Shown here: positions 28,579-38,659 of the stretch, piece by piece
Layout: each line of letters starts with the position of its first letter
Position numbering within the stretch: the first letter of the stretch is position 1
DNA from: Pseudomonas oryzihabitans
Lineage (GTDB): Bacteria > Pseudomonadota > Gammaproteobacteria > Pseudomonadales > Pseudomonadaceae
Direction of reading: 5' to 3'
Assembly: GCF_007665395.1 (NCBI RefSeq)
Contig: NZ_VDND01000002.1
Coordinates: 186,001-250,000 of the forward strand
Length of the DNA: 64,000 nt
Program-made: the position numbers and the translations under genes
The notes under the pieces: generated by a model
The model's input: the letters and a program-made list of their open reading frames with translations, nothing else
The model's database searches: none
What the model was told of the DNA's origin: nothing

Positions 28579-29481
28579 GTGAAGGCCCGAGCGCAAGGAT
28601 TTCCAGGACGAGGGCGTTCAGGCTGGCTGGCGGGCGTGCTCGTGGCCCTGCTGCTGGCGGGTTGCTCGACCAATGGTTCGCGAGCCCCGGTGGTGGACCG
28701 CGGCGATGGTCGCAGCAGCGTGCCCCAGGTCACCTCCGGTCAATATCGCGTCAAACGCGGCGATACCCTGTTTTCCATCGCCTCCCGCAATGGCTGGGAG
28801 TGGCGCGCCCTGGCGGCGCAGAACGGCCTCAGCGCACCCTATGTGATCCATGTCGGCCAGGTGATCCGCTTCGGCAGCGGCTCCTCCGCGACCGCCAGCA
28901 GTTCCAGTCGCATCACCCGGCGTCCGGCCGCGGTCGTGGCCTCCGGTCCGGCGCCGGGCAACCCGGTCGCGACACCGGTGCCGATTCCGCCGCCGGTCAC
29001 CTCCAACCCGACCGCCGCCACTCCGGTGGTGACGCCGAATCTGCCCGCCGCGCCCCCGCCGACCCCGGTCACTCCCGCCCAGACGCCGACCCGCGACGTG
29101 CCCCAATCGGCTGCCGGTTGGGCTTGGCCGACGAAAGGTACCCTCATCAGTCGATTCTCCGCCAGCAGCAGCCTGAACAAGGGAATAGACATCGCCGGCC
29201 AGGAAGGACAGCCCGTGATGGCCGCTGCCGATGGCACCGTGGTCTATGCGGGAAATGGTCTACGGGGTTATGGTGAACTGGTTATCGTCAAACACAGCGA
29301 AACCTACGTCAGTGCCTACGGTCACAACCGTAGGTTGCTGGTTCGGGAAGGTGAGCGTGTCAAGATAGGGCAGACGATTGCCGAGATGGGTTCGACCGGC
29401 ACCGACCGGGTCAAGCTCCATTTCGAGATTCGCCGTCAGGGCAAACCGGTGGATCCCTTGCAGTTCCTGCCCAATCGTTGA
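28579..29481 (+). CDS. nlpD: Lipoprotein NlpD, LysM and M23 (LytM) domain amidase activator
   Basis: The product has a lipoprotein signal with lipobox LLLAGCS (lipidated Cys about residue 30), a LysM domain (YRVKRGDTLFSIASRNGW...), a proline/threonine-rich linker (about residues 105-180) and a C-terminal LytM/M23 domain (about 190-297). NlpD-type proteins activate the amidase AmiC at the septum, and are anchored in the outer membrane. The start is GTG with GGGAGG upstream. The rpoS promoter commonly lies within nlpD in this genus; I did not locate it. Confidence 0.93.
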   Translation: MKARAQGFPGRGRSGWLAGVLVALLLAGCSTNGSRAPVVDRGDGRSSVPQVTSGQYRVKRGDTLFSIASRNGWEWRALAAQNGLSAPYVIHVGQVIRFGSGSSATASSSSRITRRPAAVVASGPAPGNPVATPVPIPPPVTSNPTAATPVVTPNLPAAPPPTPVTPAQTPTRDVPQSAAGWAWPTKGTLISRFSASSSLNKGIDIAGQEGQPVMAAADGTVVYAGNGLRGYGELVIVKHSETYVSAYGHNRRLLVREGERVKIGQTIAEMGSTGTDRVKLHFEIRRQGKPVDPLQFLPNR

Positions 29482-29591
29482 TTCGCTAGGCGCCGACTCG
29501 ATCCCGCAGTCCTTTGGGGGCGAGTCAAGGCGCATCGGCAACGTATCGATACGCCCTGGCTCGGAGTTCAGACGAGCAAGGGTTACTCAAG

Positions 29592-30584
29592 ATGATCCAG
29601 ACTAAACAAGAAGCCGAGTTCGATCTCGGCGATGATGTTCTGCTTCTCGATTCCAATCCCTTCGGTGAGGAATCCGCCGACGCGGCGATGACCAAGGCGC
29701 TGTCCGGGCGCGGCAACCAAGTCGTCCGTGGGGCCAAGCTGGCCGACTACAGCCGGGCACTCGACGCCACTCAGCTCTATCTCAACGAAATCGGCTTCTC
29801 GCCACTGCTCTCACCGGCGGAAGAGGTGCACTTCGCGCGCCTGGCGCAACGTGGCGACCCCGCCGGTCGCAAGCGCATGATCGAGAGCAACCTGCGGCTT
29901 GTGGTGAAGATCGCCCGGCGCTACATCAACCGCGGCCTGTCGCTGCTCGATCTGATCGAGGAGGGCAATCTGGGCTTGATCCGCGCCGTCGAGAAATTCG
30001 ATCCCGAGCGGGGCTTTCGCTTCTCCACCTATGCCACCTGGTGGATCCGGCAGACCATCGAACGGGCGATCATGAATCAGACCCGGACCATTCGCCTGCC
30101 GATCCACGTGGTCAAGGAGCTCAATCTGCACCTGCGCGCCGCGCGGGAGCTGACCCAGAAGCTCGACCACGAGCCATCCCCCGAGGAGATCGCCGCCCTG
30201 CTGGAAAAACCGGTGGCGGACGTCAAGCGGGTGATGGGGCTGAACGAAAGGATCAGCTCGGTGGACATGGTCCTGGGGCCGGATTCGGACAAGACCCTGC
30301 TCGACACCCTGACCGACGACCGTCCCACCGATCCCTGCGAGCTGCTGCAGGATTCGGATCTCAACCAGAGCATCGACCAGTGGTTGCTGGAATTGCCGGA
30401 AAAACAGCGTGAGGTGGTGGTGCGCCGCTTCGGCCTGCGCGGGCACGAGGCCAGCACCCTGGAAGAGGTCGGGCAGGAGATCGGCCTGACCCGGGAGCGG
30501 GTACGGCAGATCCAGGTCGAAGCGCTCAAGCGGCTCAGAGAGATCTTCGAGCGCAACGGCCTGTCCAGCGACTCCCTTTTCTGA
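29592..30584 (+). CDS. rpoS: RNA polymerase sigma factor RpoS
   Basis: RpoS (sigma-38) directs stationary-phase and general-stress transcription. Sigma regions are clear: 1.2 ([17 protein letters not shown]), 2 ([55 protein letters not shown] split across 2.1-2.4), 3, and 4.2 ([20 protein letters not shown]). Length 330 is near the usual 334. I chose ATG 29592 because upstream codons are not conserved. A terminator follows directly, then the GacA-controlled sRNA gene. Confidence 0.95.
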   Translation: MIQTKQEAEFDLGDDVLLLDSNPFGEESADAAMTKALSGRGNQVVRGAKLADYSRALDATQLYLNEIGFSPLLSPAEEVHFARLAQRGDPAGRKRMIESNLRLVVKIARRYINRGLSLLDLIEEGNLGLIRAVEKFDPERGFRFSTYATWWIRQTIERAIMNQTRTIRLPIHVVKELNLHLRAARELTQKLDHEPSPEEIAALLEKPVADVKRVMGLNERISSVDMVLGPDSDKTLLDTLTDDRPTDPCELLQDSDLNQSIDQWLLELPEKQREVVVRRFGLRGHEASTLEEVGQEIGLTRERVRQIQVEALKRLREIFERNGLSSDSLF

Positions 30585-30612
30585 AGAGGCCTGACTGAAC
30601 GACCGCCAAACG

Positions 30613-30637
30613 AGCCCGGAATTTTCCGGGCTTTTTT
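30613..30637 (+). terminator. Rho-independent terminator of rpoS
   Basis: AGCCCGGAA (30613-30621) and TTCCGGGCT (30624-30632) form a 9-bp perfect stem with a two-base loop, followed by a run of T. It sits 28 bases after the rpoS stop. Confidence 0.88.
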
Positions 30638-30648
30638 CTGCGTGTGAC

Positions 30649-30666
30649 TGTAAGCCTTAGCTTACA
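30649..30666. promoter_or_regulatory. GacA upstream activating sequence for rsmZ
   Basis: TGTAAGCCTTAGCTTACA is a perfect 18-bp inverted repeat that fits the GacA consensus TGTAAG-N6-CTTACA. It is centred about 172 bases before the predicted rsmZ start, the usual distance for the Gac/Rsm sRNA genes of Pseudomonas. Confidence 0.9.
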
Positions 30667-30795
30667 GCGCACGTAAGCAGGAGGCGCGCGAGCCTGCCGG
30701 CAAGCATCGCTGGCGCACCTCAAGTCCTTGCCGGGAAAGACTTTTATCTTTCAGCTGCGACCGCGAGACAGGAGAAATGGGCGTAAGGTGGCAGA

Positions 30796-30823
30796 TTGCC
30801 ATCCAGCGAGAGGAGAGTAGTAT
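30796..30823 (+). promoter_or_regulatory. Predicted sigma-70 promoter of rsmZ
   Basis: A -35-like TTGCCA (30796-30801) and a -10-like TAGTAT (30818-30823) are 16 bases apart. The predicted start near 30830 falls directly before the first GGA-loop hairpin of the sRNA. Confidence 0.65.
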
Positions 30824-30829
30824 CGGCGC

Positions 30830-30953
30830 TGTGTCTGGGACGACACGGATCGGCAGGATGCGGGTCAGGACACCTCGGGACGAGGTCCACCAGGACGGTG
30901 GCAGGACATCAGGGACAAGGACGAAGGGGGCGGAACTATCCGCCCCCTTTTTT
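30830..30953 (+). ncRNA. rsmZ: RsmZ, RsmA/CsrA-sequestering small RNA
   Basis: The roughly 124-base transcript has many GGA motifs, several exposed in hairpin loops: GTGTC-tgggac-GACAC (30831-30846), CCTCG-gga-CGAGG, and CCACC-agga-GGTGG-like stems. It ends in a strong terminator, GGGGGCGGA / TCCGCCCCC (30926-30934 and 30939-30947) followed by TTTTTT. A GacA site and a sigma-70 promoter lie upstream. Location between rpoS and fdxA is exactly that of rsmZ in P. aeruginosa and P. protegens. It should titrate the translational repressors RsmA/RsmE when the GacS/GacA system is active, and so switch on secondary metabolism and biofilm traits. Confidence 0.92.
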
Positions 30954-30978
30954 ATTGCCCGGCTGGTTGCAGCAGGAC

Positions 30979-31302
30979 CTAGCGCTCGAGCTGAGCGAGC
31001 TTGCCGGTCTTGCCGTCCCATTCGGCGGCGTCGGGCAGGGCGTCCTTCTTCTCGGTGATGTTCGGCCAGATGTTGGCCAACTCACTGTTGAGTTCGATGA
31101 AGGCTTCCTGGCCGGCCGGCACCTCGTCTTCCGAGAAGATCGCCTGGGCCGGGCATTCGGGCTCGCACAGGGCGCAGTCGATGCACTCGTCCGGGTGGAT
31201 CACCAGGAAGTTGGGGCCTTCGTAGAAGCAGTCCACCGGGCAGACTTCCACGCAGTCGGTATATTTGCATTTGATGCAGTTGTCAGTGACGACGAAGGTC
31301 AT
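30979..31302 (-). CDS. fdxA: 7Fe ferredoxin FdxA
   Basis: The 107-residue protein carries two iron-sulfur clusters: [18 protein letters not shown] binds the [3Fe-4S]-type centre and [12 protein letters not shown] the [4Fe-4S] centre. It transfers electrons in the cytoplasm; the exact partner is not known from sequence. It is convergent with rsmZ, whose terminator lies 25 bases from its stop, and follows mutS on the same strand with a 68-base gap. Confidence 0.96.
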   Translation of the reverse strand: MTFVVTDNCIKCKYTDCVEVCPVDCFYEGPNFLVIHPDECIDCALCEPECPAQAIFSEDEVPAGQEAFIELNSELANIWPNITEKKDALPDAAEWDGKTGKLAQLER

Positions 31303-31370
31303 CTGCTCGTTCTCCTCAGGCTAAGGCGGCGGATTCTAGCAGCATTGCCAGGCCCCTCGTATCCGTTAAC

Positions 31371-33947
31371 TCAGATACGCTTTTTCCATTCGTAGATAAG
31401 CTCCAAGGCTTTCCTGGGTGTGATGTCGTCTGGCTGCAGGCGTTCCAGTTCCTCGATGAGAGGATGGGCGGCGCTGGCGAACAGATCGGCCTGCAGCGGG
31501 CGGTCCTTGGCTGGCGCGCTCACCGGCAGCGGCGTACCCACCTCACCGTTGAAACTGGCCGCTTCCAGGCGGGCGAGGTGCTCGCGGGCGCGCAGGATGA
31601 CGTCCTCGGGCACGCCGGCCAGTTGCGCCACCGCCAGGCCGTAGCTCTGGCTGGCCGGGCCGGGCAGCACATGGTGCAGGAAGACGATGCGGTCGTTGTG
31701 CTCGGTGGCGTTGAGGTGGACGTTGGCCACGCTCGGCTGGCCGTCGGGGAGGACGGTCAGCTCGAAGTAGTGGGTGGCAAACAGCGTCCAGGCGCGCAGT
31801 CGCGCCAGCTGCTCGGCGGCGGCCCAGGCCAGCGACAGGCCGTCGAAGGTGCTGGTGCCGCGGCCGACCTCGTCCATCAGCACCAGGCTGTGTTCGCTGG
31901 CGTTGTGCAGGATGTTGGCGGTCTCGCTCATCTCCACCATGAAGGTGGAGCGGCCACCGGCCAGGTCGTCGCTGGAGCCGATGCGGGTGAAGATGCGATC
32001 CACCAGGGACAGTTCGCAACTGGCTGCCGGGACGAAGCTGCCGACGTGGGCGAGGAGCACGATCAGCGCGGTTTGGCGCATGTAGGTGGACTTACCGCCC
32101 ATGTTCGGGCCGGTGATCACCAGCATGCGGGTGTCATTGTCGAGGGTGACGTCGTTGGCAACGAAGGGTGTCTCCAGCACCTGCTCCACCACCGGATGGC
32201 GGCCCTGGCCGATCTTCAGGTAGGGTTCCGCGACGAAGCGCGGCTTGTTCAGGTCGAGGTTGAGCGCCCGTTCGGCGAAGTTGGCCAGCACGTCCAGCTC
32301 GGCCAGGGCGGCGGCGCTGTCCTGCAATGGCGCCAGGTGGCCGATGAGTTCGTCGAGCAGGGTTTCGTAGAGCGCCTTCTCCCGTGCCAGGGCGCGGCTC
32401 TGGGCCGACAGCGCCTTGTCTTCGAAGGCCTTGAGCTCCGGGGTGATGAAGCGCTCGGCGCCCTTGAGGGTCTGGCGGCGGATATAGTCGGCCGGAGCGG
32501 ACTCGGCCTGCCGGCTGGGGATCTCGATGAAGTAGCCGTGCACGCGGTTGTAGCCGACCTTGAGGCCCTGCAGGCCGGTGCGGGCCTTTTCGCGGGCTTC
32601 CAGGTCCATGAGGAACTGGCCGGCGTTCTCGCTGAGGGTCTGCAACTCGTCGAGCTCGGCATCGTAGCCGCGCTTGATGACGCCCCCGTCGCGGATCACC
32701 GCCGGCGGGTTGTCGATGATGGCGCGGGCGAGGGTGGCGGCCAGCTCCGGATAGGTCTGGATGCTCCGGGCGAGATCGAGCAGGTGCGGGGCGATCATCT
32801 GCGTCAGCCCTTCCTGCAGCGCCGGCAGGGCCGCGAGGGCATCACGCAGGCGGGCGAGGTCGCGTGGGCGGGCGTTGCGCAGGCCGATGCGGGCGAGGAT
32901 GCGCTCCAGGTCGCCGATGTCCTTGAGTTGCGGCTGCAGCGTCTCGAAGCGATAGCTTTCCAGCAGGCAGGTGATGGCGTCCTGACGCGCTTCGATGATG
33001 GCACGATTGCGCAGGGGACGATTCAGCCAGCGGGTCAGCAGGCGGCTGCCCATGGCGGTCTGGCAGCGGTCGACCACCGATTGCAGGGTGTTGTCGCGCC
33101 CGCCGGCCAGGTTGACGTCCAATTCCAGGTTGCGGCGGCTGGCGCCGTCGAGGATGACGGTGTCGTCCAGGCGCTCGTGCCTGAGGCTGCGCAGGTGCGG
33201 CAGGGCGGTGCGCTGGGTTTCCTTGGCGTAGGCCAGCAGGCAGCCGGCGGCGCCGATGGCCAGGCCCAGCTTGTCGCAGCCGAAGCCCTTGAGGTCGCCA
33301 GTGCCGAATTGCTGGCAGAGGCTCTTCAGCGCCGAATCGCAATCGAAGTCCCAGGGCGCCCGGCGGCGCACGCCGCGGCGTTTCTCGGCCGGCAACCCGG
33401 CGGGCCAGTCGTCGGGGATCAGCAACTCGGCGGGGTTGAGGCGTTCCAGTTCCGCCAGCAGGGTCTCCCAGCCGGCCAGTTCCTGCACGGTGAAGCGGCC
33501 GCTGGCGATGTCCAGCACGGCCAGGCCGAACAGGCGCTCGTCGCCCAGCACGGCGGTCAGCAGGTTGTCGCGGCGCTCGTCGAGCAGGGCCTCGTCGCTG
33601 ACGGTGCCGGGGGTGATGATGCGTACCACCTGGCGCTCCACCGGGCCCTTGCTGGTGGCCGGATCGCCGATCTGCTCGCAGATCACCACCGACTCGCCGA
33701 GCTTGACCAGCTTGGCCAGGTAGCCTTCGGCGGAGTGGAAGGGGATGCCGGCCATGGGGATGGACTTGCCGGCCGAGGCGCCGCGGGCGGTCAGGGTGAT
33801 GTCGAGCAACTTGGCCGCGCGCCGGGCGTCGTCGTAGAACAACTCGTAGAAATCGCCCATGCGATAGAACAGCAGTTGCTCGGGATGCTGATGCTTAATT
33901 TTCAAATACTGCTGCATCATGGGCGTGTGCGCGGAGAGGTCGCTCAT
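31371..33947 (-). CDS. mutS: DNA mismatch repair protein MutS
   Basis: MutS recognises mismatches and small loops and recruits MutL. The 858-residue protein has the mismatch-binding Phe-x-Glu in [13 protein letters not shown] (about residue 30), the connector, lever and clamp domains, then the ABC-type ATPase with Walker [15 protein letters not shown] (about residue 615), Walker [17 protein letters not shown], and the C-terminal HTH and tail. The gene looks intact, so no mutator phenotype is expected from it. The mutS-fdxA pair is the usual Pseudomonas order, but the next gene upstream is a histidine kinase rather than pncC. Confidence 0.97.
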   Translation of the reverse strand: MSDLSAHTPMMQQYLKIKHQHPEQLLFYRMGDFYELFYDDARRAAKLLDITLTARGASAGKSIPMAGIPFHSAEGYLAKLVKLGESVVICEQIGDPATSKGPVERQVVRIITPGTVSDEALLDERRDNLLTAVLGDERLFGLAVLDIASGRFTVQELAGWETLLAELERLNPAELLIPDDWPAGLPAEKRRGVRRRAPWDFDCDSALKSLCQQFGTGDLKGFGCDKLGLAIGAAGCLLAYAKETQRTALPHLRSLRHERLDDTVILDGASRRNLELDVNLAGGRDNTLQSVVDRCQTAMGSRLLTRWLNRPLRNRAIIEARQDAITCLLESYRFETLQPQLKDIGDLERILARIGLRNARPRDLARLRDALAALPALQEGLTQMIAPHLLDLARSIQTYPELAATLARAIIDNPPAVIRDGGVIKRGYDAELDELQTLSENAGQFLMDLEAREKARTGLQGLKVGYNRVHGYFIEIPSRQAESAPADYIRRQTLKGAERFITPELKAFEDKALSAQSRALAREKALYETLLDELIGHLAPLQDSAAALAELDVLANFAERALNLDLNKPRFVAEPYLKIGQGRHPVVEQVLETPFVANDVTLDNDTRMLVITGPNMGGKSTYMRQTALIVLLAHVGSFVPAASCELSLVDRIFTRIGSSDDLAGGRSTFMVEMSETANILHNASEHSLVLMDEVGRGTSTFDGLSLAWAAAEQLARLRAWTLFATHYFELTVLPDGQPSVANVHLNATEHNDRIVFLHHVLPGPASQSYGLAVAQLAGVPEDVILRAREHLARLEAASFNGEVGTPLPVSAPAKDRPLQADLFASAAHPLIEELERLQPDDITPRKALELIYEWKKRI

Positions 33948-34039
33948 GCGGGTGTTTCGATCCGGTTGCGGTGGGCTAGCCGCGTATTCTCCAACAACTC
34001 GCGGCGTTTGTCGGCCCCGCTCGGTTCACCGGGACGGCT

Positions 34040-35989
34040 TCAGGCCTCCGGCCGTGGTTCGCGACCGTCCAGCAGCAGATCGATCTGGCTCATGAGCCGT
34101 TCCAGGGTGAACGGCTTGGGCAGCACGCTCACGCCCGGCGGCGGCAGGGACTCGCCGGGCAGGCTGGCGTCGGCGTAGCCGGTGATCAACAGGGTCATCA
34201 GGCCGGGGCGGCGTTCGCGGGCGAGGGCGGCGAGCTGGCAGCCGCTCAGGCCGCCCGGCAGGCCGACGTCGGCGATCAGCAGGTCCAGCGGCGTGTCGGA
34301 CTCCAGCACCCGCAGCGCCGTGGCGGCATCCGCCGCCTCCAGGGTACGGATGTGATGTTCGCGCAGGGCCTCGTCCACCAGGGCCCGCACCATGGGTTCG
34401 TCGTCCACCACCAGCACCGTCATGCCCCTTGGATAGCGTGACGTCCCGACGCGCGGCGTTTCCACCGGCGGCGAGGCTTCCTCCACCAGGCGTGGCAGAT
34501 AGAGGGTGACGGTGGTCCCCACCCCCTCCGCCGAGGCGATATGGGCGACGCCGCCGGATTGCTTGGCGAAACCATAGATCATCGACAGGCCGAGACCGGT
34601 GCCCATGCCCACCGGCTTGGTGGTGAAGAAGGGATCGAAGGCCCGCGCCAGTACCTCGGGCGGCATCCCGGAGCCGGTATCGAGCACCGCCAGGGTGACA
34701 TAGTCGCCGGGGGGCAGTTCCAAGGCGGTCGCCTGGTCCCGGGTCAGGCGGCGATTGGCGGTGACGATGCGCAGCACGCCGCCCTCGGGCATGGCATCGC
34801 GCGCATTGATGCACAGGTTGAGCAGGGCGTTCTCCAGCTGGTGGGGATCGCACAGGGTCAGGTGCAGCGCCTCGGCGAGTTCGATATGGATCTGCACCTG
34901 GGGACCCACCGAACGCCGAATCAGCTCTTCCATCCCCAGCACCAGGTCGTTGGTGCGGGTAGCGCTGGGATCCAGCGCCTGGCGGCGGGAAAAGGCCAGC
35001 AGCCGATGGGTCAGGGCGGCGGCGCGCTCGGCGGCACCCTTGGCGGCGCTGGCGTAGCGTTCGAGATCGGCGACGCGGCCCTGGCCGAGGCGCAGGGTGA
35101 GCATGTCCAGGCTGCCGATCACCCCGGTGAGCAGGTTGTTGAAGTCATGGGCGATGCCCCCGGTGAGCTGGCCCACGGCTTCCATCTTCTGGCTCTGGCG
35201 CAACTGCTCCTCGGCCTGTTGCAGGGCTTCCTGCTGCTCGCGAATGGCGGTGACTTCGCGAACCGCCGAATAGATGAGGCCCTCCTGCAGGACCGAATTC
35301 CACGACAGCCAGCGATAGCCGCCGTCGCGATGGCGGTAGCGGTTCTCGAAGCCGAACACCGGCTCGCCGTCCTTCAACCGCGCCACGGCCGCCTCGGTGG
35401 CCGCGCGATCCTCGACGTGGACGAAGGCCATGAAGGGCTCGTGGCGCAGCTGTTCCTCGGTCCAGCCCAGGGTGCCGGTCCAGGCCGGGTTGAGATCCAG
35501 CAACTGGCCTTCCGGGGTCGCCGTGCAGAGCAGGTCGGGACTGGCCCGCCAGATCAGATCACGCTGGCGGGTGCGCAGGGTCACCTGTTCGCCGAGGTTG
35601 CCCGCGAAGCGATAGAGGGATTCCAGGCTGCGCCGCTGGGCTACGCAGACCAGCGCCATGATGACGTTGACCAGCACGAACAGCGCATGGGATACCCAGC
35701 GTTCGGAAAACAGCGCGAAGTAGGCCGGGGCCTTGACGAACAGCGTCTCGGCCAGCAGCACCGAGAGGAGGGTGGCCAGCAACCCGGGCCCCAGGCCGAA
35801 CCAGAAGGCGGCGGCCATGATGAAGGGGATGAACAGCAGGTAGGGCAGGCTGTCGATCCCGAGGCTCAGCCGGATTCCGGCGGCGATGCCGATCAGCAGG
35901 GTGGCACCCAGGTAGCGCAGGGGTGCGGGAGCGTCCCGCGGGGCCAGCTTCAGCAGCCGGGCGAGCAGGGTATGGGTAGCGATGGGCAC
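34040..35989 (-). CDS. Membrane-bound hybrid sensor histidine kinase (DUF4118-PAS-HisKA-HATPase-REC)
   Basis: The 649-residue product has about four membrane segments at the N-terminus (roughly residues 25-120, DUF4118-like), a PAS domain (about 145-255), a short coiled coil, a HisKA H-box ([14 protein letters not shown], phosphorylated His), an ATPase domain (N-box [17 protein letters not shown]-boxes LDTGSGMP and GMGTGLGLS), and a receiver domain with [10 protein letters not shown] and acceptor IADVGLPG. There is no separate output regulator beside it. It is downstream of the kgu operon on the same strand and might be read through from it. The ligand is unknown. Confidence 0.88.
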   Translation of the reverse strand: MPIATHTLLARLLKLAPRDAPAPLRYLGATLLIGIAAGIRLSLGIDSLPYLLFIPFIMAAAFWFGLGPGLLATLLSVLLAETLFVKAPAYFALFSERWVSHALFVLVNVIMALVCVAQRRSLESLYRFAGNLGEQVTLRTRQRDLIWRASPDLLCTATPEGQLLDLNPAWTGTLGWTEEQLRHEPFMAFVHVEDRAATEAAVARLKDGEPVFGFENRYRHRDGGYRWLSWNSVLQEGLIYSAVREVTAIREQQEALQQAEEQLRQSQKMEAVGQLTGGIAHDFNNLLTGVIGSLDMLTLRLGQGRVADLERYASAAKGAAERAAALTHRLLAFSRRQALDPSATRTNDLVLGMEELIRRSVGPQVQIHIELAEALHLTLCDPHQLENALLNLCINARDAMPEGGVLRIVTANRRLTRDQATALELPPGDYVTLAVLDTGSGMPPEVLARAFDPFFTTKPVGMGTGLGLSMIYGFAKQSGGVAHIASAEGVGTTVTLYLPRLVEEASPPVETPRVGTSRYPRGMTVLVVDDEPMVRALVDEALREHHIRTLEAADAATALRVLESDTPLDLLIADVGLPGGLSGCQLAALARERRPGLMTLLITGYADASLPGESLPPPGVSVLPKPFTLERLMSQIDLLLDGREPRPEA

Positions 35990-36067
35990 TGAAGCTGGAC
36001 CTCGGGACGCTGGTCAGTGGCGGGACCTGCCGGCGGCAGGGCCAGGCAGGCGGGCACCCGGGCGCGC

Positions 36068-36274
36068 TCAGGTCCCTTCGTGCCGCTCGAACTCCTCCAC
36101 CGCGCGCACCACCCCAGCGTTGTCCTGGGCGGTGCTGCGCGCTTGGCGCTCGAAGGCGCTGGCGAGTTCGTCGACCAGTTGCAACAGGCGCGGGATGTCG
36201 CCGCTGCGCTCGGCATCGGCGGCCTGCTCGCGCACGCGGTTGACGAAGGCGTGGGGATCGTCGAAGGCGGTCAT
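36068..36274 (-). CDS. Small hypothetical protein, 68 residues
   Basis: The product (MTAFDDPHAFVNRVREQAAD...) is short, acidic and predicted fully helical, with no signal peptide or membrane segment. GAGAACGACC lies just before the ATG. It sits between kguD and the histidine kinase on the same strand, 53 bases after kguD and 78 before the kinase. I do not recognise a family. It could be part of the kgu transcript. Confidence 0.55.
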   Translation of the reverse strand: MTAFDDPHAFVNRVREQAADAERSGDIPRLLQLVDELASAFERQARSTAQDNAGVVRAVEEFERHEGT

Positions 36275-36327
36275 GGTCGTTCTCCGTGGGGGCTGATACC
36301 TGTCTGACCACAAATGACCGCCAAGAC

Positions 36328-37311
36328 TCACTGGCGACGCGTCCAGACCTGCGGATTGACCAGATTGGCCGGGCGCTGGCCGGCGAGGGCGGCCAGCAGG
36401 TTGTCCACCGCGCAGCGCGCCATGGCCTCGCGGGTCTCCCGGGTCGCCGAGCCCAGGTGCGGCGTGGGTACCACGTTGGGCAGCTGCAGCAGCGGCGAGT
36501 CCGGCGCCACGGGTTCGCGGTCGAAGACATCCAGGCCGGCCCCGCGCAGGCGGCCCTCCTGCAAGGCGGCGATGAGGGCGGCTTCGTCGATCACCGGGCC
36601 GCGCGAGACATTGACCAGGATGGCATGGGCGGGCAATCGGGCGAGCTCGGCGGCGCCCAGCAGGTGGTGGGTCTCGTCGCTGAGCGGCACCGTGACGCAG
36701 AGGAAATCGCAGCGTTCCAGTAGCTCGGGCAGGGGCAGGAAGCGCGCCCCGTAGCGCTCGTCCACCTCCGGCTTGGCGGCATGGGCGGTGTAATTGACCT
36801 GCATACCGAAGCCGAGGTGGGCGCGCCGGGCGATGGCCTGGCCGATACGCCCCATGCCGACCAGGCCCAGGGTCTTGCCATGGACGTCGCAGCCGAAGTG
36901 CGCCTCGCCCAGGCTGGCCTGCCACTGCCCCGCCCGTACCCAGTCGGCCAGTTCGACGATACGCCGGGCGGTGGCCAGCAGCAGCGCGAAGGCGGCGTCG
37001 GCTACGCTTTCGGTCAGGACATCCGGGGTGTTGCAGAGCAGGATGCCCCGCTGCTGCAGATAGGGCAGGTCGTAGCTGTCGAAGCCGACCGAGACGCTGG
37101 CGATGGCCTCCAGCTTGGGCGCCAGGTCCAGCAGGTCGGGCGTCAGCTTGAAGCTGGAGCCGAGCAGGCCCTGGGCCTCGGGCAGGTGCTCGCGCAGCCG
37201 GGCTTCACCGCCCGGCGCCTTGACGTCGACGTATTCCAGGTCGAAGGCCTCGTCCAGCCGGGCGGTCAGCGCTGGCGACAGGGCCTTGTAGTGGATCACC
37301 TTCTTTTTCAT
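36328..37311 (-). CDS. kguD: 2-ketogluconate reductase
   Basis: KguD reduces 2-keto-6-phosphogluconate to 6-phosphogluconate with NAD(P)H, the last step of 2-ketogluconate use. The D-2-hydroxyacid dehydrogenase fold shows the nucleotide motif LGLVGMGRIGQAIARRA and the catalytic segments NVSRGPVIDEAAL and PHLGSATRETREAM. The ATG at 37311 (MKKKVIHYKAL, 327 residues) has AGGAG eight bases upstream. It follows kguT by 14 bases and is the last gene of the kguEKTD order. Confidence 0.92.
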   Translation of the reverse strand: MKKKVIHYKALSPALTARLDEAFDLEYVDVKAPGGEARLREHLPEAQGLLGSSFKLTPDLLDLAPKLEAIASVSVGFDSYDLPYLQQRGILLCNTPDVLTESVADAAFALLLATARRIVELADWVRAGQWQASLGEAHFGCDVHGKTLGLVGMGRIGQAIARRAHLGFGMQVNYTAHAAKPEVDERYGARFLPLPELLERCDFLCVTVPLSDETHHLLGAAELARLPAHAILVNVSRGPVIDEAALIAALQEGRLRGAGLDVFDREPVAPDSPLLQLPNVVPTPHLGSATRETREAMARCAVDNLLAALAGQRPANLVNPQVWTRRQ

Positions 37312-37325
37312 GGCAGGAGCTTTCC

Positions 37326-38609
37326 TTAGTGGCTGGTGGCGGGCTTGAGCGCCGCGGTACGGGCGATGGGTTCCTGGCGCAGCAGCAGGGTGAGCACCAC
37401 GGCGACCAGCAGGGCGCCGCCCATGAAGCCGAAGGAGGCGCCGGGACCGCCGGTCACACCATTCAGATAACCCACCAGGTAGGAGCCGGCGAAGGAGCCC
37501 AGGGCGCCCATGCTGTTGATCAGCGCCATGGCCCCGCCGGCGACGTTGCCCGGCAGGATCTCCGGGACGATGGCGAAGAAGGGGCCATAGGGCGCGTACA
37601 TGCAGGCGCCGGCGACCACCAGCAGCGCATAGGACCACCAGAAATGCTGGCTGCCGAGGGCGAAGGAGCCGAGGAAGGCCAGGGCGGCGATCAGCAGCGG
37701 CGGCCAGACGAACAGCTTGCGATTCTGCAGGCGGTCCGAGGCCCAGGACACGCCGACCATGGCCAGCACGGCGGCCAGATAGGGCAGCGACGACAGCCAG
37801 CCGGCCTGGACGATGTCCAGCTGGGCGCCCTGGCGCAGGATCGACGGCAGCCAGAGGACGAAGCCATAGACGCCGATGCTCCAGCAGAAGTACTGCAGCG
37901 AGAGCAGGATGACCGTGGGCGAGCGGAAGGCTTCGGCGTAGTTCTTCACCGGCTTCATGCCCTGCTGCTCGGCCTTCAGGGCGGCTTCCAGGCGCTGCTT
38001 CTCCTCCGCGGCGAGCCACTTGGCATCCTTGGGTCGTTCCGCGGCCAGGCGCCACCAGATGAAGGCCCAGATCACCGCCGGCAGGCCTTCGATGATGAAC
38101 ATCCAGCGCCAGTCCAGGGCATGGATCAGATAGCCGGACACCACCGACATCCAGAGGATGGTCACCGGATTGCCGAGGATCAGGAAGGTGTTGGCCCGGG
38201 AGCGCTCGCGTTTGGTGAACCAGTGGCAGAGATAGACCAGCATCGCCGGCATCACCGCCGCCTCGACCACGCCCAGCAGGAAACGGATGGCGATCAGCAG
38301 GGTGACGTTGGGCACCATGCCGGTCAGGGTGGCGAGACCGCCCCAGGCGATCAGGCTCCAGAAGATCAGCCGCTTGACGCTGCGCTTCTCGGCATAGATG
38401 GCGCCGGGTACCTGGAAGAAGAAGTAACCTAGGAAGAACAGCGCGCCGAGCAGCGACGACATCGCCGGGGTGATGCCCAGGTCCGTGGCCATGCCCGAGG
38501 CGGCGGCGAAGCCGTAGTTGGCCCGGTCGAGATAGGCCAGGCTGTAGGTGATGAAGACCACCGGCATCAGATACCACCAGCGGCGCGGAGCGAGAGAGGA
38601 TGCGTTCAT
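37326..38609 (-). CDS. kguT: 2-ketogluconate transporter (MFS)
   Basis: The 427-residue major facilitator superfamily protein has twelve membrane segments and the anion:cation symporter family features RANYGFAAASGM and PGAIYAEKRSVKRLIFW. It should import 2-ketogluconate, made in the periplasm by glucose and gluconate dehydrogenases, by proton symport. It sits between kguK and kguD. Related members carry tartrate or glucarate, so the substrate rests on its operon context. Confidence 0.9.
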   Translation of the reverse strand: MNASSLAPRRWWYLMPVVFITYSLAYLDRANYGFAAASGMATDLGITPAMSSLLGALFFLGYFFFQVPGAIYAEKRSVKRLIFWSLIAWGGLATLTGMVPNVTLLIAIRFLLGVVEAAVMPAMLVYLCHWFTKRERSRANTFLILGNPVTILWMSVVSGYLIHALDWRWMFIIEGLPAVIWAFIWWRLAAERPKDAKWLAAEEKQRLEAALKAEQQGMKPVKNYAEAFRSPTVILLSLQYFCWSIGVYGFVLWLPSILRQGAQLDIVQAGWLSSLPYLAAVLAMVGVSWASDRLQNRKLFVWPPLLIAALAFLGSFALGSQHFWWSYALLVVAGACMYAPYGPFFAIVPEILPGNVAGGAMALINSMGALGSFAGSYLVGYLNGVTGGPGASFGFMGGALLVAVVLTLLLRQEPIARTAALKPATSH

Positions 38610-38659
38610 GAGATCACCTGCTTGATTGTTCTTGTCGGGTGTCGGAGTTCAGCCAAGGA

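Noticed and set aside
30777..31058. Open frames on the plus strand across rsmZ and into fdxA
   Set aside because: The region is explained by the rsmZ RNA with its promoter and terminator; the frames overlap the fdxA 3' end and are not conserved-looking.
31464..34178. Open frame of 904 codons on the plus strand over mutS
   Set aside because: Antisense to an intact and fully recognisable mutS; composition artefact.
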